From positions 56,400,477-56,464,476 of the forward strand of contig CM069590.1 in assembly GCA_035771175.1 (NCBI GenBank): a stretch of 64,000 bases of DNA, written 5' to 3'. The notes under the pieces were generated by a model that saw only the letters and a program-made list of their open reading frames with translations, ran no database searches and had not been told where the DNA came from. Shown here one piece after another: positions 44,601 to 57,900 of this stretch. Origin of the DNA: Paratinospora sagittata. Lineage: Eukaryota; Streptophyta; Magnoliopsida; Ranunculales; Menispermaceae. The translations under genes were made by a program, and so were the position numbers. Every line of letters starts with the position of its first letter. Positions within the stretch are counted from its first letter, which is position 1.

Positions 44601-47600
44601 AAACTTTTCAAGGCAGACCCCTCTGCTTGCGTGAAGTTTGACATTTTTTTGGTTCATGGCAGGGATGTGCATGGCAGTCCAAGCTTTTGTACCTTCTGAA
44701 ATGCAGGGATTTCTAAATGTCTTGGCTGGGTTTGTTTCATTTGTCCTATATCCATTGTACTTCAGCAGTGTAGTCTCTTTATTGAGTTATGTCCATGCCA
44801 ATGGAACTGGAGCAGTGACATATTAATGCTATCAAATATTCTCTGTTGCATATCATCTACATGGAGCCATCTGCCATTAAAAATTTGTCAAATCGTTACT
44901 TTATTTTAATGGAGAACTGATGATGCTTTACAACAGTATTGCCCTTTCAGTTTTGGGAAATTCGATCTATCTTCAGTGTATCATAAATTTGAATTCTCTC
45001 TATTGCATTTGCATATTGCCATTGACTATGAGATAAGTCACTCATGTGGCGATGCTTGCTTTATGACATGATGTTCTCTAGTGATGATTATTTTTGTAGA
45101 AATATCTTCATGCAAATGTTTTACAGAGACACTAACTTGTTTCCTTCACTGTTTGTATCCTGCAGCTATGAAGATGGAAACGTTGTCTGGTGGGATATGA
45201 GGAATCCAGGAGTTCCATTAACTTCTGTAAAATTTCATTCTGAACCAGGTTTGCAATTTGAGATCTCCATATTTTTCTTGGATGCAATAGCTTTTACTGC
45301 CAGTGTTACCTTTTTTTTTGTAATGTGAATGTTACTTGTTATGTAAATATTGAAAATAAAACAAACTAGTTTCATTCTTTTGGGTCATCCTGTTTGTTAT
45401 TTTTTTTTCTTTTAATTTTTATTTTTGGAGATGATATCTCCTGTTTTTTTTTTGAGATGACATCTCCTGTTAATTTTATACTCTGATGCAGTGTTAAGTG
45501 TTGCTGTTGATGGACCATGTACTGGGGGTATATCTGGAGCTGCAGATAACAAAATTGTGTTGTTTTCTCTGGATCACCAAATGGTACCATATAACTAAGC
45601 TAAACATTTTTGAATAGTTACATTTTCAAGTATTCTTTGATCCAATTTCTGAATTATTGCATTGTGTTTCAATTGTATTCTTCTTCAACAAGGAAATAGG
45701 GTTACTGTTTCAAATTTATGCTTCCTCAATAAGAAAATATGTGGTCATAAAGAATATCACTTTATGAGGCAGTTGTAGTTCTTATTTAAAAATAAAAAGC
45801 CCCATTGCCTACTGTTGTTGAAACTTGGAACAAAATAACCATATTACCGTGAAGTGTTTTTCCATAATATGATGGTATTTCTATGATGATGTTTGCTCGT
45901 CTTTTCAACCTTCAAAACTGAACCTTTATTGAACATCTTACATTTCTCCTGCTTTTTTTTTTCTTGGTCTCAATGCCGCATTGTTTCAGCATATCTGAAA
46001 AAGTCATGTAGATCATTCATGTGACTATGTGAGATCATTGGGACGACATTTTAAGCTGTCACATGAAAATTGGTTGTGGGAGCTTCCTGTAAAAAAAGGA
46101 ACTTTCTGAGTTACTATGTATTAGTGCCACCAAATATTTGTATTCAGTTTGTTTCAGGTATCAAATTTTATGTTTTCTTTTGGGATAAGTAATGAATCCA
46201 GAAGGTGAGATTAAATTATTATTATTTTTGGCATATAAATTTTTTTTTTTACTGAATTTGTATGTTGTAAGTTTCTGGACCTAGTAGCCTATGGTAAGAA
46301 GTTGGATGTTGTAGTTTTGAAGTTATCTAGAATCATTTCTTATATGCTTATTGGCTATATAAATTTAATAGTTTGCTCCTTGCAAGGAGATTGTTACAGC
46401 CCTTTGAAAAGTGCAAGTCATATGTGGACTTATTCTTTGATGTCGATTACATTGGGATCCTGTTTGACTAAATTCTAGTATGTCATATTTTTATCTTGTC
46501 GTTTTCATTTCATGCTGTTACATGTTATAGGGTTCTTGTCTGGTCAAGAAGGAAATTAGTTTGGAACGACCTGGTATTTCAAGTGCCTCGATTAGATCAG
46601 ATGGGAAAATAGCTGCAACTGCTGGATGGGATAATAGGTTCTTAATTTTAACCTATTTTTTGTTTTGTTTCAAAAGGTTTGAATGACATGGTTTAAGGAA
46701 ATCATATACATTTTTGTTGATCAATACATTCATTTTATATCATAGTGTAGTTGACCTTATATATGTCCTTAACCAATTATTATTAGGATGCTTTCACTGT
46801 TCTAGTACTCATTGTTTTTCATAAGAACTGACAGAAAATTTACAAAGAAGGAATAAAGTAGAACAATTTGTCAAAGCTGCTCTCTGGTCATTTGTTGACA
46901 TTCATTAGTTTAGCCCATCCTACATTGATACTTAAAGTGTTGCTGATTGCTATGTATCATGATATTTTGCTTGTGACATGCATTGGTTTTACTTTACTTG
47001 CCTCAATAATCAGAATAAATTTTTACTTCACAAGATGCTGAGTTGGAGCTCACATGGAGTAATTGGGGAAATTTGGAATGGTTTGAGGTAGAAGCATCAT
47101 TTTGGCTAGCTACTACCTAGTTAGGTTTTGGGAGGAAAAGATACATTCTGTTGATTATTTGCTCCTTTTGAAAAACAGGTTCCATATGAAGTATTGATGA
47201 TTTATGCACACAATCTTCATGTTATGCACCCGATTTCTTGTTCCCTTTTGCTGGCTCTGTGGTTTGAAGCATATTGTTTCCTGCAAGGCAGTTTTATCAT
47301 GTTTAAAATGTTTGTGGACATAGTTGACATATGTCGGCATTGTGCTAAGTTGAGAAGACCTTACAGCCCTATCTTATGGTGGTTTGAACCAATTCATGAA
47401 GATGAGGTGCTAACTTGTGAAGACCTTATAGCCCTATCTTATGGTGGTTTGAACCAACTCATGAAGATGAGGACCATCTCTACGCATGCCTGATCATTGA
47501 TTCATATTATTGTTTGCTTACTTTTTTCTTCTAACTTCTTGTTCCACTTCTTTCTTTTATTTGTAAATTTATTCTTATTATATTTTTCTTTATTTCTTTC

Positions 47601-49015
47601 TCCTGCTTTGTTGTGGCAGATTGAGGATATATAATTATCACAAAGGAAATGCTTTGGCCATATTGAAGTATCATAGTGCTATGGTATGCCAGTATTGCTT
47701 TAGGGGGTCAATGCAAAGAATCTTTCACTTTTCACTAGTTCTTTTCTTTCTTTATTGTTGTTGCTGTTGTTATTACTACTACTACTATTACTACTTCTAT
47801 TACTATGATGATGAATGCTTGGATTCCCATACATTTTTTTGTGTTCAGATTGAAAGTTTCTCGCAGAGGAATGGCCTGGTGTTTATACTGCATGATAATT
47901 AATTTCTATTTTCTTGTTAAAAACTTTTCCTCTCCTTCCCTTTTTTCGGTTACTTGCAACAAGAAATGTTGAGTTAATTTACATTTGCTCTGTAGCATAA
48001 GATTGGCCCAGCTTTTCAGTTCCGTTTCGTAGATAAGCCCTGCCTCATCCCATGGTCACATGAGTGTAACGGATCCTTCTCCCCACCTCTTTCGATTGAG
48101 GACTGTTTTGCAAATTCTGGATTTCCTCATCTTTCTAGGAAACATAGGGAGATAGGTAGAATTATGTCGATTGCATCACTTTGGGTGATATGGTTTGAGA
48201 GAAATCGAAGGGTTTTTCAAAATTTAATGAAAGACTGTTGAGGGCTTTGGGAGGAGGCTTTGTTATTGGCAGTAGGATGGGTTGCCTCTTCAAAGTTTTC
48301 CGGAGGATTCTCGGTGGCAGATTGGTATCGCAGTTGGTTCTCATGCATGGAGTGATGGCTGAGGTGATGAGTTTGTGTAGGGGTGGGTGTCGTTGATTGT
48401 TTCAGTGGCTAATGTATGTTAGTGCCATTGGATGGGTTGTTTATTTCCTGTCCTTTGTAAAAACTCTTCTTTTTTCAGTTTTAATATATATTCTTGTTTC
48501 TTGTCAAAAAAGAAAAAGAAAAAAGGAATACTGTAAACCATCCTCGTTGTACAATACTGGTTGAGACTTTGTAAGCAAGTGGTTGCATTATCTCTGAAAT
48601 GTGGCTCAGCCTTGGGCACTCAAATTTAGTTATATCTGCAGATTCTGCATTCCTCCCTGAAATAAATGTGCCCCCTAAAGTCTTATTGTGCATCTTTGCA
48701 AATGCCAGATATGCTGATTGGCAAGTATAAAAAACACTATTCCCTTGGAGCATTTTGGCTGGTTCAGAACAATTAGGAATTAGAGAGAGCATTTTTATTT
48801 TTTTTCTCTCATTAGTGTTCCATGACATCCTTTGTGAGCAGTTGAGCTTTGTTTAATTTCAAGCCTCGTTTTAGGCTCTCTGACATGGTTCTGGTATTCT
48901 CTGTTGTCCTTCACAGTGTAATGCTGTTTCATTCTCCAATGATTGTAAACTATTGGCATCCTCATCTGAAGACACTACTGTAGCACTGTGGGAACTCTAC
49001 CCGCCTCAATCTTGA
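41678..49015 (+). CDS. DSE1: WD40-repeat protein TANMEI / DSE1 (13 exons)
   Basis: WD40 propeller protein whose Arabidopsis relative (TAN, also DSE1) is needed for embryo development, affects plasmodesmal size limit and is a candidate DDB1-binding (DWD) protein. Exons: 41678-41784, 41899-41961, 42077-42148, 42256-42312, 42935-43185, 43999-44057, 44136-44229, 44663-44729, 45166-45248, 45492-45583, 46531-46637, 47620-47683 and 48917-49015; 1,215 nt, 404 aa, phases close and junctions are GT-AG. Repeats seen: [102 protein letters not shown] and [16 protein letters not shown] at the end. The insert encoded by exon 5 is the least conserved. The last intron (1.2 kb) holds a LINE tail. Confidence 0.93.
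47342..47471. repeat. 65-bp tandem duplication
   Basis: Two adjacent units (47342-47406 and 47407-47471) share GAAGACCTTA, GCCCTATCTTATGGTGGTTT and TCATGAAGATGAG, with only a few differences. It lies in TAN intron 11. Confidence 0.9.
47764..47812. repeat. TTG/ACT-type trinucleotide tract
   Basis: Imperfect GTT then ACT/ATT/ATG triplets in the last intron of TAN. Confidence 0.7.
48002..48523 (+). mobile_element. LINE 3'-end fragment in TAN last intron
   Basis: The plus-strand translation gives [20 protein letters not shown] and [20 protein letters not shown], the tryptophan-rich C-terminal pattern of plant LINE ORF2. It is followed by a UTR-like part and an A-rich tail after TTTCTTGTC (48505-48523). 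5'-truncated and with stops, as usual for dead LINE copies. Confidence 0.75.
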
Positions 49016-49351
49016 CTCGAACAAGACTGAAAGCCCCACACCGATCACACCGATCTTGATGGTGGTGCAGGACCCGTGTACTTGCAAGTGAGGAGATTTT
49101 AAGATGACGTTACATTTCTTTGTTTATTAATGGTATATCTATCTTCTTTTTAGTTATTAAATCTGTAACTTGCTGACCATGTCCACTGGACTTGTAAATG
49201 TGAAACTTAAATAAAATAGCTAAGATTATCCTTTAACTATTGTACTTTTTAAATGCTAAATGTATGTTTAAGTTATTGTGAACTGATTGTGGTTCTTTCG
49301 GATGTTATTTAATTTATTTGAAGAGTGCTAAAATTTATAAGACAACTAGTT

Positions 49352-49450
49352 TTTTTTTTTTTTTTATCCCCTCAACAAACTAGGAGGGACAATGATGATA
49401 GGATTCGAACTTGAAACATCCCCGCCAATTCCGTTTTGTGCCGATGAGGG
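49352..49450 (-). mobile_element. Short tRNA-derived SINE with target duplication
   Basis: The minus strand has a B-box-like CAAGTTCGAATCC and ends in an A tail (the plus-strand T run at 49352-49365). Direct repeats ACAACTAGTT (49342-49351) and ACAAACTAGTT (49451-49461) flank it. It is only about 100 bp, shorter than the other SINEs here, and probably 5'-truncated. Confidence 0.68.
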
Positions 49451-49707
49451 ACAAACTAGTTAATTTCTTTGATTATGATCATGTTGATTATGGAACTAAA
49501 GAATTAGTAAAGGTAAAACTAGAGTTCTGGGAAAGATAGTTTTATTTTTCTCATTATATTTGTGTAGATGTTTTTTTTTTTTAATCTTTTTGATTCATGT
49601 CATATTTTTTGAAACATGGAATACTTATCATCTGAACGAAGTTTCCATTGTTGTTAGTCTTTAATGGAGTCCAAAGTAGAACCCGTATGTGGAATTCCAA
49701 GTCCTAA

Positions 49708-50299
49708 TGTTAAGAAAAACACCTAAAAGCTTTCAATATCACAGTCAATAAAGAAAAGAATAATAGAGATAAACATCCACAACTTAAAGATGTATGTGAA
49801 AAAATTTTAAAATCAGGGAAAAAAATTACAGGAAAAAATAATCCACTATCAATTAATAAGTACATCAGAGGAATTAAACACCTCAAGTACTTCTACACCA
49901 GATAGTACACAGATTTGAGACTTTGGTAAATAAGAATAACAGAAAGAGAATACTCAAGAGAAAACTACAATTCCAATTGCGTCACCCGCACAAGTTTTAA
50001 ACTATACACTCTTTCATAAAGCCTTATAGGACCAAGCAAGCTTCACCTTCTTCTAGATCTCACTCACTAATTGAGATGATCAATAAACAATGAGGGACCT
50101 CCTATATATAGACTTTTTAGCCACAATATTTAGAAACTTTGTGACCAACAAAGATTGTTTATTCTAAACTGATTTTCTTATTCAAATACAACTAGATCAT
50201 AAAACACATATTCATATTTAGAAAATCTTAATTACTTTATAAATACATATTTTGTGTTCTAAAATAATGAGAAATTCATGTTTGAGTCAAAATTCAACG
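49708..50299 (-). mobile_element. Probable solo LTR (copia-like)
   Basis: The block starts TGTTAAG on the plus strand and ends TTCAACG. The direct repeat CCTAA occurs on both sides (49703-49707 and 50300-50304). The terminal G would be A in a canonical ...CA end, so one transition is assumed. On the minus strand a TATA box (TATATATAGGAGG, about 50099-50111) sits inside, as expected for an LTR promoter. No coding part remains. Confidence 0.5.
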
Positions 50300-53234
50300 C
50301 CTAATTTGTAAGGCATGGGTCTGGTGTGCATGGCTCTTGAAGTCTTATGAACCCACCTGGATTGCACTTGCTCAATTTTGTCAGTTTCCCTACTTAATAT
50401 GTATATGCTGCCTTGATGATCTTATGTGAACAAGTTGCCTTTTGCCCTTTTAGTTTGTTAAACGGGGACCATCTAGGTAGGATACCTTCTACTACCAACC
50501 TCTTTAAATTCCTCTAGTTTTTCAGTCCAAGAATAGATAATAAATGAATAACGCGTCCAAAACTATTTTGAGTTTTTTTTTCTTCTTTTGACTTTGCTTG
50601 GGAAATTATCAGGTAACTTCATCGCCTATGCATCCACTTTTCATTAAATCAAGGTACTTTTTCATTAAACCAATAATTACCATTATAAATATATCTAATA
50701 CTAATATAAAAGAAATAGTTGGATACTCGTAGACGAAGGCTTCGTTTTGGTTTGTGATAAAATAAAAATATAATTTAAAAAAAAATGACTTTTTATTATT
50801 TTTTAAAAATAATTTATTTTTTTAACAAAAAAATAAAAAATTATTTTCATAATCTTTTGAATCAAATAAATTTTTAGATAATAGGAGATAAATCTTGCAT
50901 TCTCATTTGTTTTTTTTTTTTTCCATAGAGAATATGTTCCTATATAAATTAAACAACCAGAAACAGCGAATTATATAAATACAGAAACTAATTCTATTAG
51001 AACATTTTTATTCATTTTTTTAAAGATTTTATCACATTCAAAAAGTTTTATTAAGCATTTATTCAATGGAGTGATGTGATGTGAACCTTTTCCATCACGT
51101 AGTTTGACGTCGAGATCTCAAAGCGTGGACGGCACAGCGTTGCTTTTAAAGATGACGTACCTTTAAATAAATAAATAAATAAAGAGTAGAGATGGAGACT
51201 GGGGACGCTGTGTGTGGGGTGTCACGCACCAACACACGTATTGCAAACCGACAACCAAGATTCGCCTATTATTTAATAGGACCAAGGTGACGAACCCGAT
51301 GGAAGAATGTGTAGGGCTTGCTGTAGTGGGTATTATGGAATCTACTATGGTACACCAACTTATGTTAGAAGTAAAGAAACTCTCACTTAGAATAAAATTA
51401 CATAGCGGAAGAGAATTAAATTTCAGACCTAAAGCAGGAAGGGGTTGGAAACTACAACATTTTACAAAATATAATCAACTAAAATAATATAAACCTAAAT
51501 AATTAAAAAAGATACACTACTTATAATTAAATATTGACTTAAGGGTTGACAAAGAAAAATGAAGAAACAAACTTATATAGTTTATCAAAAAAGAATTTTT
51601 AGAGTTACGGGCTCTTATCTTTTTATGTAGGTCTCATAAATTTTTATACATGTATTTAATGTTTAACAACCATCGAAAGGGGATAAAAAAATCACATATA
51701 GCATATGGTTTTATAGATTTTTTTTTCTTTTCAATACATTCGATTAATTTAAATTAGAGTTAAAACGAAAAAGTTATAGTTATTTTAAGTAGTAAATAAA
51801 CTTCAAATGACCATAATGTTTTCGTTTTAATTTTAATTTAAAATGATTCAAAATATTTTAAAAAGAGTAAGAAAAAAAATCTACAAAATTATGTATTTTA
51901 AGTTATTTTTTAATTTTTCGATTATCGATGACCAGTCTGATGACTATTAAACTTTTAATATATATAAAATAATAAACTTATTATTTATTTATTTTTGTTA
52001 ACATTTGTACTTCAGCACCCAAATTCTAATTTGGAAACCATAACTCTAAAAAGACATAGTTAAGTTATTTAGATAATTTAATTGAATTTAATCATGTTTT
52101 AATTCATAAAAACTTGATTGCTTTAAATTTTCATATGTGATTCAACAGTCGAAGCTGCCACTTGTCGTTGCCCACTAGGCAAATCAAAAGTATGACACGT
52201 GACACTGCCCAAAACTGTAAGCCAACAGCACTAAAAGCGAAATCTCCGATAATTCTAAAAATCATCTGTTTTTTTTTTTTTTAATCAATCAGAAAATGGA
52301 AACATGCATGGTCCGACGTGGTGTGAACATGGATAGGACGATGGACGCCGACCGCACCGCGTACAGAATCAGGAGAGAGTAAGCGAAAGGCATCAAAATG
52401 AAGAACGCGAAAATTAAAAGCAAGAACAGAGCATACGTTTTGTTCACTAAAACACAAGTAGTTCAGTTCTGTTCTTTTTCCCCATTTTTTCCCCTAAATA
52501 ATCTTTGACTCTTCAACTACATTTGCTTGATTCAGTTAATTCACTAGCAAGTTTGCTTAAATGCTTTTCATGTTATATATATATATTGTTTACTGCCTTT
52601 GAGCTTGGCTTACAGCTTGACCTTTGCATGGCAACCAAAAGGTGACAACTTAATTAATTTTTGTTTGTTATCCTCCACCATCTGCCAACTGTTAAGGAAA
52701 TTGATTTTCGGGGTCCATCTCATGTATCAATTTTATTCTTTTCTTTCTTCTCACTAAGAAAATTGTTGTAGTCATTCTCGTCTTTTATGTCTTTTGTGAG
52801 AATGCACAAAAACTTGACAAAAATCATGTCCAATATATCATGCCCTAGTGTTAAATAAACCAGATTAAGGTGCCCATGTTTTATTTGCAATATTTGATTT
52901 TTTATTTTTACCAAGAAAATCATCATTGCAATCAATCATTTGCATTATTATTAAATCTTTGATGACCAATATTCCAAAAAATCAAGATACATACAAAATC
53001 AAGCTAATTAATCTAATCTCTACAAACAGTACGGCCCCTAAAGATACCAACACCATAAGAGACAAACCTCCGTTTTAATTGATTCACACCATCTACCTGT
53101 TCTCATAAATTTCATTAGATTGAACACAAACAACACTCCAAAAGAAATATTAAAATGGCAAAGCTATAAACCCTGATACAACAAGAAAAACTGCTGGCAA
53201 TTAATTAGCCTTAATTAAACATGATCTTTCCTTG

Positions 53235-53240
53235 CACGTG
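53235..53240. promoter_or_regulatory. G-box core (CACGTG) upstream of GLOX
   Basis: CACGTG in TTGCACGTGTTGC, 20 nt before a weak TATA-like CATATTTAAG. A bHLH/bZIP site is possible; function is inferred. Confidence 0.4.
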
Positions 53241-53305
53241 TTGCTAACAAGATGCATATTTAAGAACACAAGAGCCTTCAAATTCTCCAAATCAACCCAA
53301 CAAGA

Positions 53306-54955
53306 ATGACTAGAGCCTTCAATAATGTTGCTCTTTTCTTCTTACTTATACTATATTTTCACCTTAGCAAGCTCTTCTTCTTAGCTTCTGCAGCTTCCGG
53401 GGAATGGCAAGTCTTACAGAAATCAATCGGAATAGTAGCAATGCACATGCAGTTACTTAACAACGATCGCGTCGTCATCTTCGATCGAACCGATTTTGGG
53501 CTCTCCAACCTCTCTTTACCCGATGGAAAATGCCGAAATGATCCAAATGAAAAGGCTGTGAAGATAGATTGCACTGCTCATTCTGCCGAGTATAATGTCT
53601 TAGCCAATTCATATCGACCCTTAATGGTTCAAACCGACGTATGGTGCTCCTCCGGCGCTGTCTCGCCGGAGGGAAGCCTCATCCAGACCGGCGGCTACAA
53701 TGACGGTGACCGGAGAGTAAGAATCTACCGTCCATGCCCAGACTGCGACTGGGAGGAGATTCCACAAGGTCTACTGGCGCGCCGCTGGTACGCCACCAAC
53801 CATATATTAGCCGACGGAAGAGTTATAGTTATCGGCGGGCGAAGACAGTTCAATTATGAGTTCTACCCGAAATCCGAATCGACTAATAAGATTTACTATC
53901 TTCCATTCTTAGCTCAAACTGATGATCCAAAACAAGAGAATAATTTATACCCTTTTGTTCATCTCAATGTGGATGGAAACTTGTTCATCTTTGCTAATAA
54001 CCGAGCCATCTTATTGGATTACCAGAAGAATGTTGTAGTAAGAACGTATCCTGAGATTCCTGGTGGCGACCCGAGATGCTACCCTAGCACGGGATCTTCT
54101 GTTCTTCTGCCATTGAAGAACTTACAATCTTCGTCAATTGAAGCTGAAGTTTTGATCTGTGGTGGAGCTCCAAGAGGCTCTTTCAATCAAGCTAATCATG
54201 GGACTTTTATCAAAGCTTTGAGTTCATGTGGAAGGATCAAAATCACCGAAGAATCACAGCAATGGACGATGGAAGAAATGCCGGTGGCAAGAGTTATGGG
54301 TGACATGATTTTGCTTCCAAATGGGAACGTTTTGATCATCAATGGAGGCGGGTCGGGAACCGCAGGATGGGAACTGGGTCGAGACCCGGTGCTGAATCCG
54401 GTAATTTACCGACCCGATAACCCGTTAGGAGCAAGATTTGAGCTGCAAAATCCGTCAACAATTCCAAGAATGTACCATTCAACTGCAATATTACTGCGTG
54501 ATGGGAGAGTTCTTGTTGGAGGGAGCAATCCTCATGTGTATTATAACTTTACTGGGGTGCTTTTTCCTACTGAATTGAGATTAGAGGCGTTCTTACCGGG
54601 TTATTTGGATCCGAATAACTCGAACTTACGACCCGAGATTGTTTCGCCTGCCTCACAAGCTAAGATAAGGTACGGGCAAGTGGTGGTGGTGCGGTTTTCT
54701 TTGGTGAGTCCATTAAGTAAGAATGGGGTGTTGGTGACGATGGTGGCTCCTTCGTTTACGACACATTCGTATTCCATGAATCAAAGGTTGTTGGTGCTTG
54801 AAGAAGGAGGAAAGGTGGTGAGTTTAGGGAATTCGATGTATGAGATCCAAGTGGTAACGCCAAGAACTGGGTCGATTGCTCCTGCTGGGTATTATCTTCT
54901 TTATGTGGTTCATCAGGAGATTCCTAGTGATGGGATTTGGGTTCAGATTCGATGA
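53306..54955 (+). CDS. GLOX: Aldehyde oxidase GLOX-like (glyoxal/galactose oxidase family), secreted
   Basis: Radical copper oxidase predicted to oxidise aldehydes or sugars in the apoplast, releasing H2O2. Intronless, 549 aa, usual for plant GLOX. Residues 1-30 form a hydrophobic signal peptide (VALFFLLILYFHLSKLFFLA). The Kelch-like glyoxal oxidase N-domain follows, with the cofactor Cys at 114 (DVWCSSG) paired with Tyr162 (RRWYATNHILADGR). The copper ligands Tyr390-His391 (RMYHSTAILLRDGRVLVGGS) and His487 (PSFTTHSYSMNQR, in the C-terminal DUF1929 domain) are present, so all copper-radical residues seem intact. The start is the first ATG of the frame and gives a good signal peptide. A weak TATA (CATATTTAAG, 53255-53264) and a CACGTG motif lie just upstream. 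Arabidopsis GLOX genes act in anther and pollen; this role here is inference. Confidence 0.95.
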   Translation: MTRAFNNVALFFLLILYFHLSKLFFLASAASGEWQVLQKSIGIVAMHMQLLNNDRVVIFDRTDFGLSNLSLPDGKCRNDPNEKAVKIDCTAHSAEYNVLANSYRPLMVQTDVWCSSGAVSPEGSLIQTGGYNDGDRRVRIYRPCPDCDWEEIPQGLLARRWYATNHILADGRVIVIGGRRQFNYEFYPKSESTNKIYYLPFLAQTDDPKQENNLYPFVHLNVDGNLFIFANNRAILLDYQKNVVVRTYPEIPGGDPRCYPSTGSSVLLPLKNLQSSSIEAEVLICGGAPRGSFNQANHGTFIKALSSCGRIKITEESQQWTMEEMPVARVMGDMILLPNGNVLIINGGGSGTAGWELGRDPVLNPVIYRPDNPLGARFELQNPSTIPRMYHSTAILLRDGRVLVGGSNPHVYYNFTGVLFPTELRLEAFLPGYLDPNNSNLRPEIVSPASQAKIRYGQVVVVRFSLVSPLSKNGVLVTMVAPSFTTHSYSMNQRLLVLEEGGKVVSLGNSMYEIQVVTPRTGSIAPAGYYLLYVVHQEIPSDGIWVQIR

Positions 54956-57900
54956 TGATGGCTACGTGTTTGTTTGGTTTTTAATTTGTTGGTAAATTAA
55001 CATTCTTATAAGACAGATTAAAGAATTATATTATTGTTTGAAGGAATTGTAAAGTTATAAGGTTGCAATGGAATAGAAATTAAGGAAGTGTTCTTAACTT
55101 ATTCTAATATATATAAAGAAAATGCCGAGGCAGTTGATGCTTTTTTGCATATAAAATTATCTTTCCAAAGTTTATACTATATCTTATTGAACAAAAAAAA
55201 GGTATGCTGCCCATCAATTAGATCTTCAAATGTCGATAAGAGTAGAATATATAGTAATATATAGTAATTTTAACTTAGAATATAAGAGTAGAATATATAT
55301 TTTTGTCTTTTTAAATTAAAATTGTTACTTTTACATACTCTCGTTCTTATTTTTCATTGTATAGGACAACTTTACCTCTTCTCTACTAGTTACATATAAA
55401 CATGAAGTTTGGGTCTCTTGATAGCAACAAAGGAATTGCAGGGTTTGAAGGGAAAGGTAATCAAAATTTAATGGTGGCTACTGGCTAGAGCTGCAAATAG
55501 AAATTAATTGGTGGGCTCAGTTAGTGTGATAGGTGGGGCAGTTAAATTGGGCAAAAGGCAGACAACAACTTTAATTTGGATGGAAGTGGGCATATTGATG
55601 AGTGTTTTTAAGGCATAAAAAGGTACTGTTTTATTATAAAATGGCTGGAATTGGATATGACGATATATATATATATATATGTCTATATGGTCCAAGGTTC
55701 ACAAGCCATCACCAAAAACAGACAGAAGTTGAGTGCTCACGGGTCTGGTTTGCTTCTGAGGACAATAGCAGCATATATATATATTTATTATTAATAACCC
55801 GTGTTGCTTCTACTTTTTATAGTCCCAATATCCAATCAAATTAACAGTTGGGTATTTTGTCTGGATTGCATGGATCCGGCAACTAAGGCAAACAGAGGAG
55901 TTTGATTTGGAGTTAATGGGTCCTTTTAGCTGATCCTTTTGCTCATGACTAGCTTTGCAGTAGGTGCGAGTAGAAAAGCATCTTTTGCATGTTTCAAAGT
56001 AAAACCCTGGTAGTCAAACAAAACAAAAAAACAGTAAAACCCACCCCACTTCTCATCAAGATTCAATATTAGTTAAATAGTTATAATATTAGTCTCTGGT
56101 TGGTTACGTGCGCTATGATACATAAAAAAACCTTATTTTCTTACATTATGACTTTTTTTAAAAAAAAATAAAAATAAAACTATCTAAAATTTGTCTTTTT
56201 AACATGTTCTACGTTGGTATTTATAGGCCCGATTGTTTAACATAAGGGCTTGCCAAATTTAAGTCCATAAAAGAGACAATATTTTGCCATAATTAAAGTG
56301 GAGAATTTTTTTAAACATTTATAAGATTATTATTCAACTCAATTAAGTCATTTTCCAGCTACCTGATGTCGATTATATGAATCCATGTCTTTCACTTTAC
56401 TTGTTTCAAGGATAAGTCCTGCAATTAATTACTGATACAAAATTTTGACAAATGAACTTATATATATATATAAAAGAAAGGGTAGATATTAAATAAATAG
56501 ATATGTAAAAGAGATTAAGTGTTCCCAACTAATAAACTGAACTGGGCCTCATAGAATAATGGGCTTTACGGGTAAAGTTTGACAATCAAAACCCAATAAA
56601 ATCCCTTAAAAGACTTTGATAATGTACACAGCGGGGTCGTCAGTAGGTGAGAGAACCGACGGAGCTCTGCAAAGCTTGGTCTCAACAAACTTGGTGTGGA
56701 GGTATTGCAATGGTCCAGTTGATCTTGCCCACTTTTTGAGTGAACTGGGCCACAATAAATATGTTGAATTAGGGTCCAAAAGAAAATTGGCCAGTTCATA
56801 CGACACATTCGATGATGATTTTTGTTTGTTGGTTTTTTATTGATGATATCAATAACTTCCATATATTTTTTTACTGGAAAAATGTTTTATTTACGTTATG
56901 CCACAACATCATTTTTTGACGTGTGTACTCAACTCCTTTAGATGTTCTGAGAATAAACGTGTATTACGCAACATTCTCAAATAAACATGTATTCCTAAAA
57001 TATCTAAAAGAGGCTGAGTGTCAGTGTTAAAAAATGACGTTGGCACCCAACGTATGTATAACATTACTCTTTCTCACAGATGTACCGAAAAAACATTTTA
57101 TTGCATTTTTCTCTTCATTAATTAAATAAATGGCTGAATTTATATGTCCCAATTAATTACCGCTAAAGTTGTCAATAAATTGAATGTACTATATGGTAAA
57201 TATTTTATTCTTATTTCCTTTTCTTTAAAAAAAAATTCATCAAATGTCTTTTAAGTAGCTTAAATTTGTGAAACAAATGTGCTTACTCATTATGTATTTT
57301 CTTATCTTCCTCGCATATATGTATCAAAATAAGACAGAGAACAATTAGAATTTTAAACATGTAGGCATCTTTAATATTGTAATTTGCCTCCCATATCAAT
57401 CACTTAATTAGTTAATTAATTAATGATGTGGAAATGCTTCAACCAATTAGCAAATATCTTTGAAGAGGAATAACCTAAAATATGTTTTGGTGGTGTGATG
57501 TGAATTTGTTGGGATTGTGGACCAAATTATAAAATGGCAAAGTTAAAATAATCTTGAGATTGACAAAGGACAAAATTTGAATCAACTTTGCCTCTTGTTG
57601 AAATAAAAGTTAGCAGAAAGCAAAAGCAAAAGTGACAATAACTCAAACCTTTTATCTACATCCATTGCATCCCCCACACACCCCCACAGTGGTTATCAAG
57701 TCATCCAGATTGATATGTGAGAATAAAAGAGACATGTCAGAATATATATATGAATATATAACTCAAGAGAAACATGAAGAAGCTTGTCAATATCCATCAA
57801 TGTCATCATCTCTGTGACTTGGACGGTTGGAATGTCCACTGAAATCCAAGAAATTAATAAAGCTCTCAATGAACCCTACTGCTGCTGCTGCTGTAGCTGT

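Larger units (their letters stand above)
49016..53305. other. Spacer between TAN and GLOX
   Basis: Holds the TAN 3' UTR, a short SINE (49352-49450), a probable solo LTR (49708-50299) and AT-rich sequence with no recognised gene. A CACGTG core lies at 53235-53240, about 70 nt before the GLOX ATG. Confidence 0.5.

Noticed and set aside
51212..51487. 91-codon frame in the TAN-GLOX spacer
   Set aside because: No recognisable family and no supporting splice or promoter signals.
56566..56862. Overlapping 66-98-codon frames on both strands
   Set aside because: Both strands give protein-like sequence but no family is recognised and no gene structure surrounds them; could be a gene relic, but not supported.
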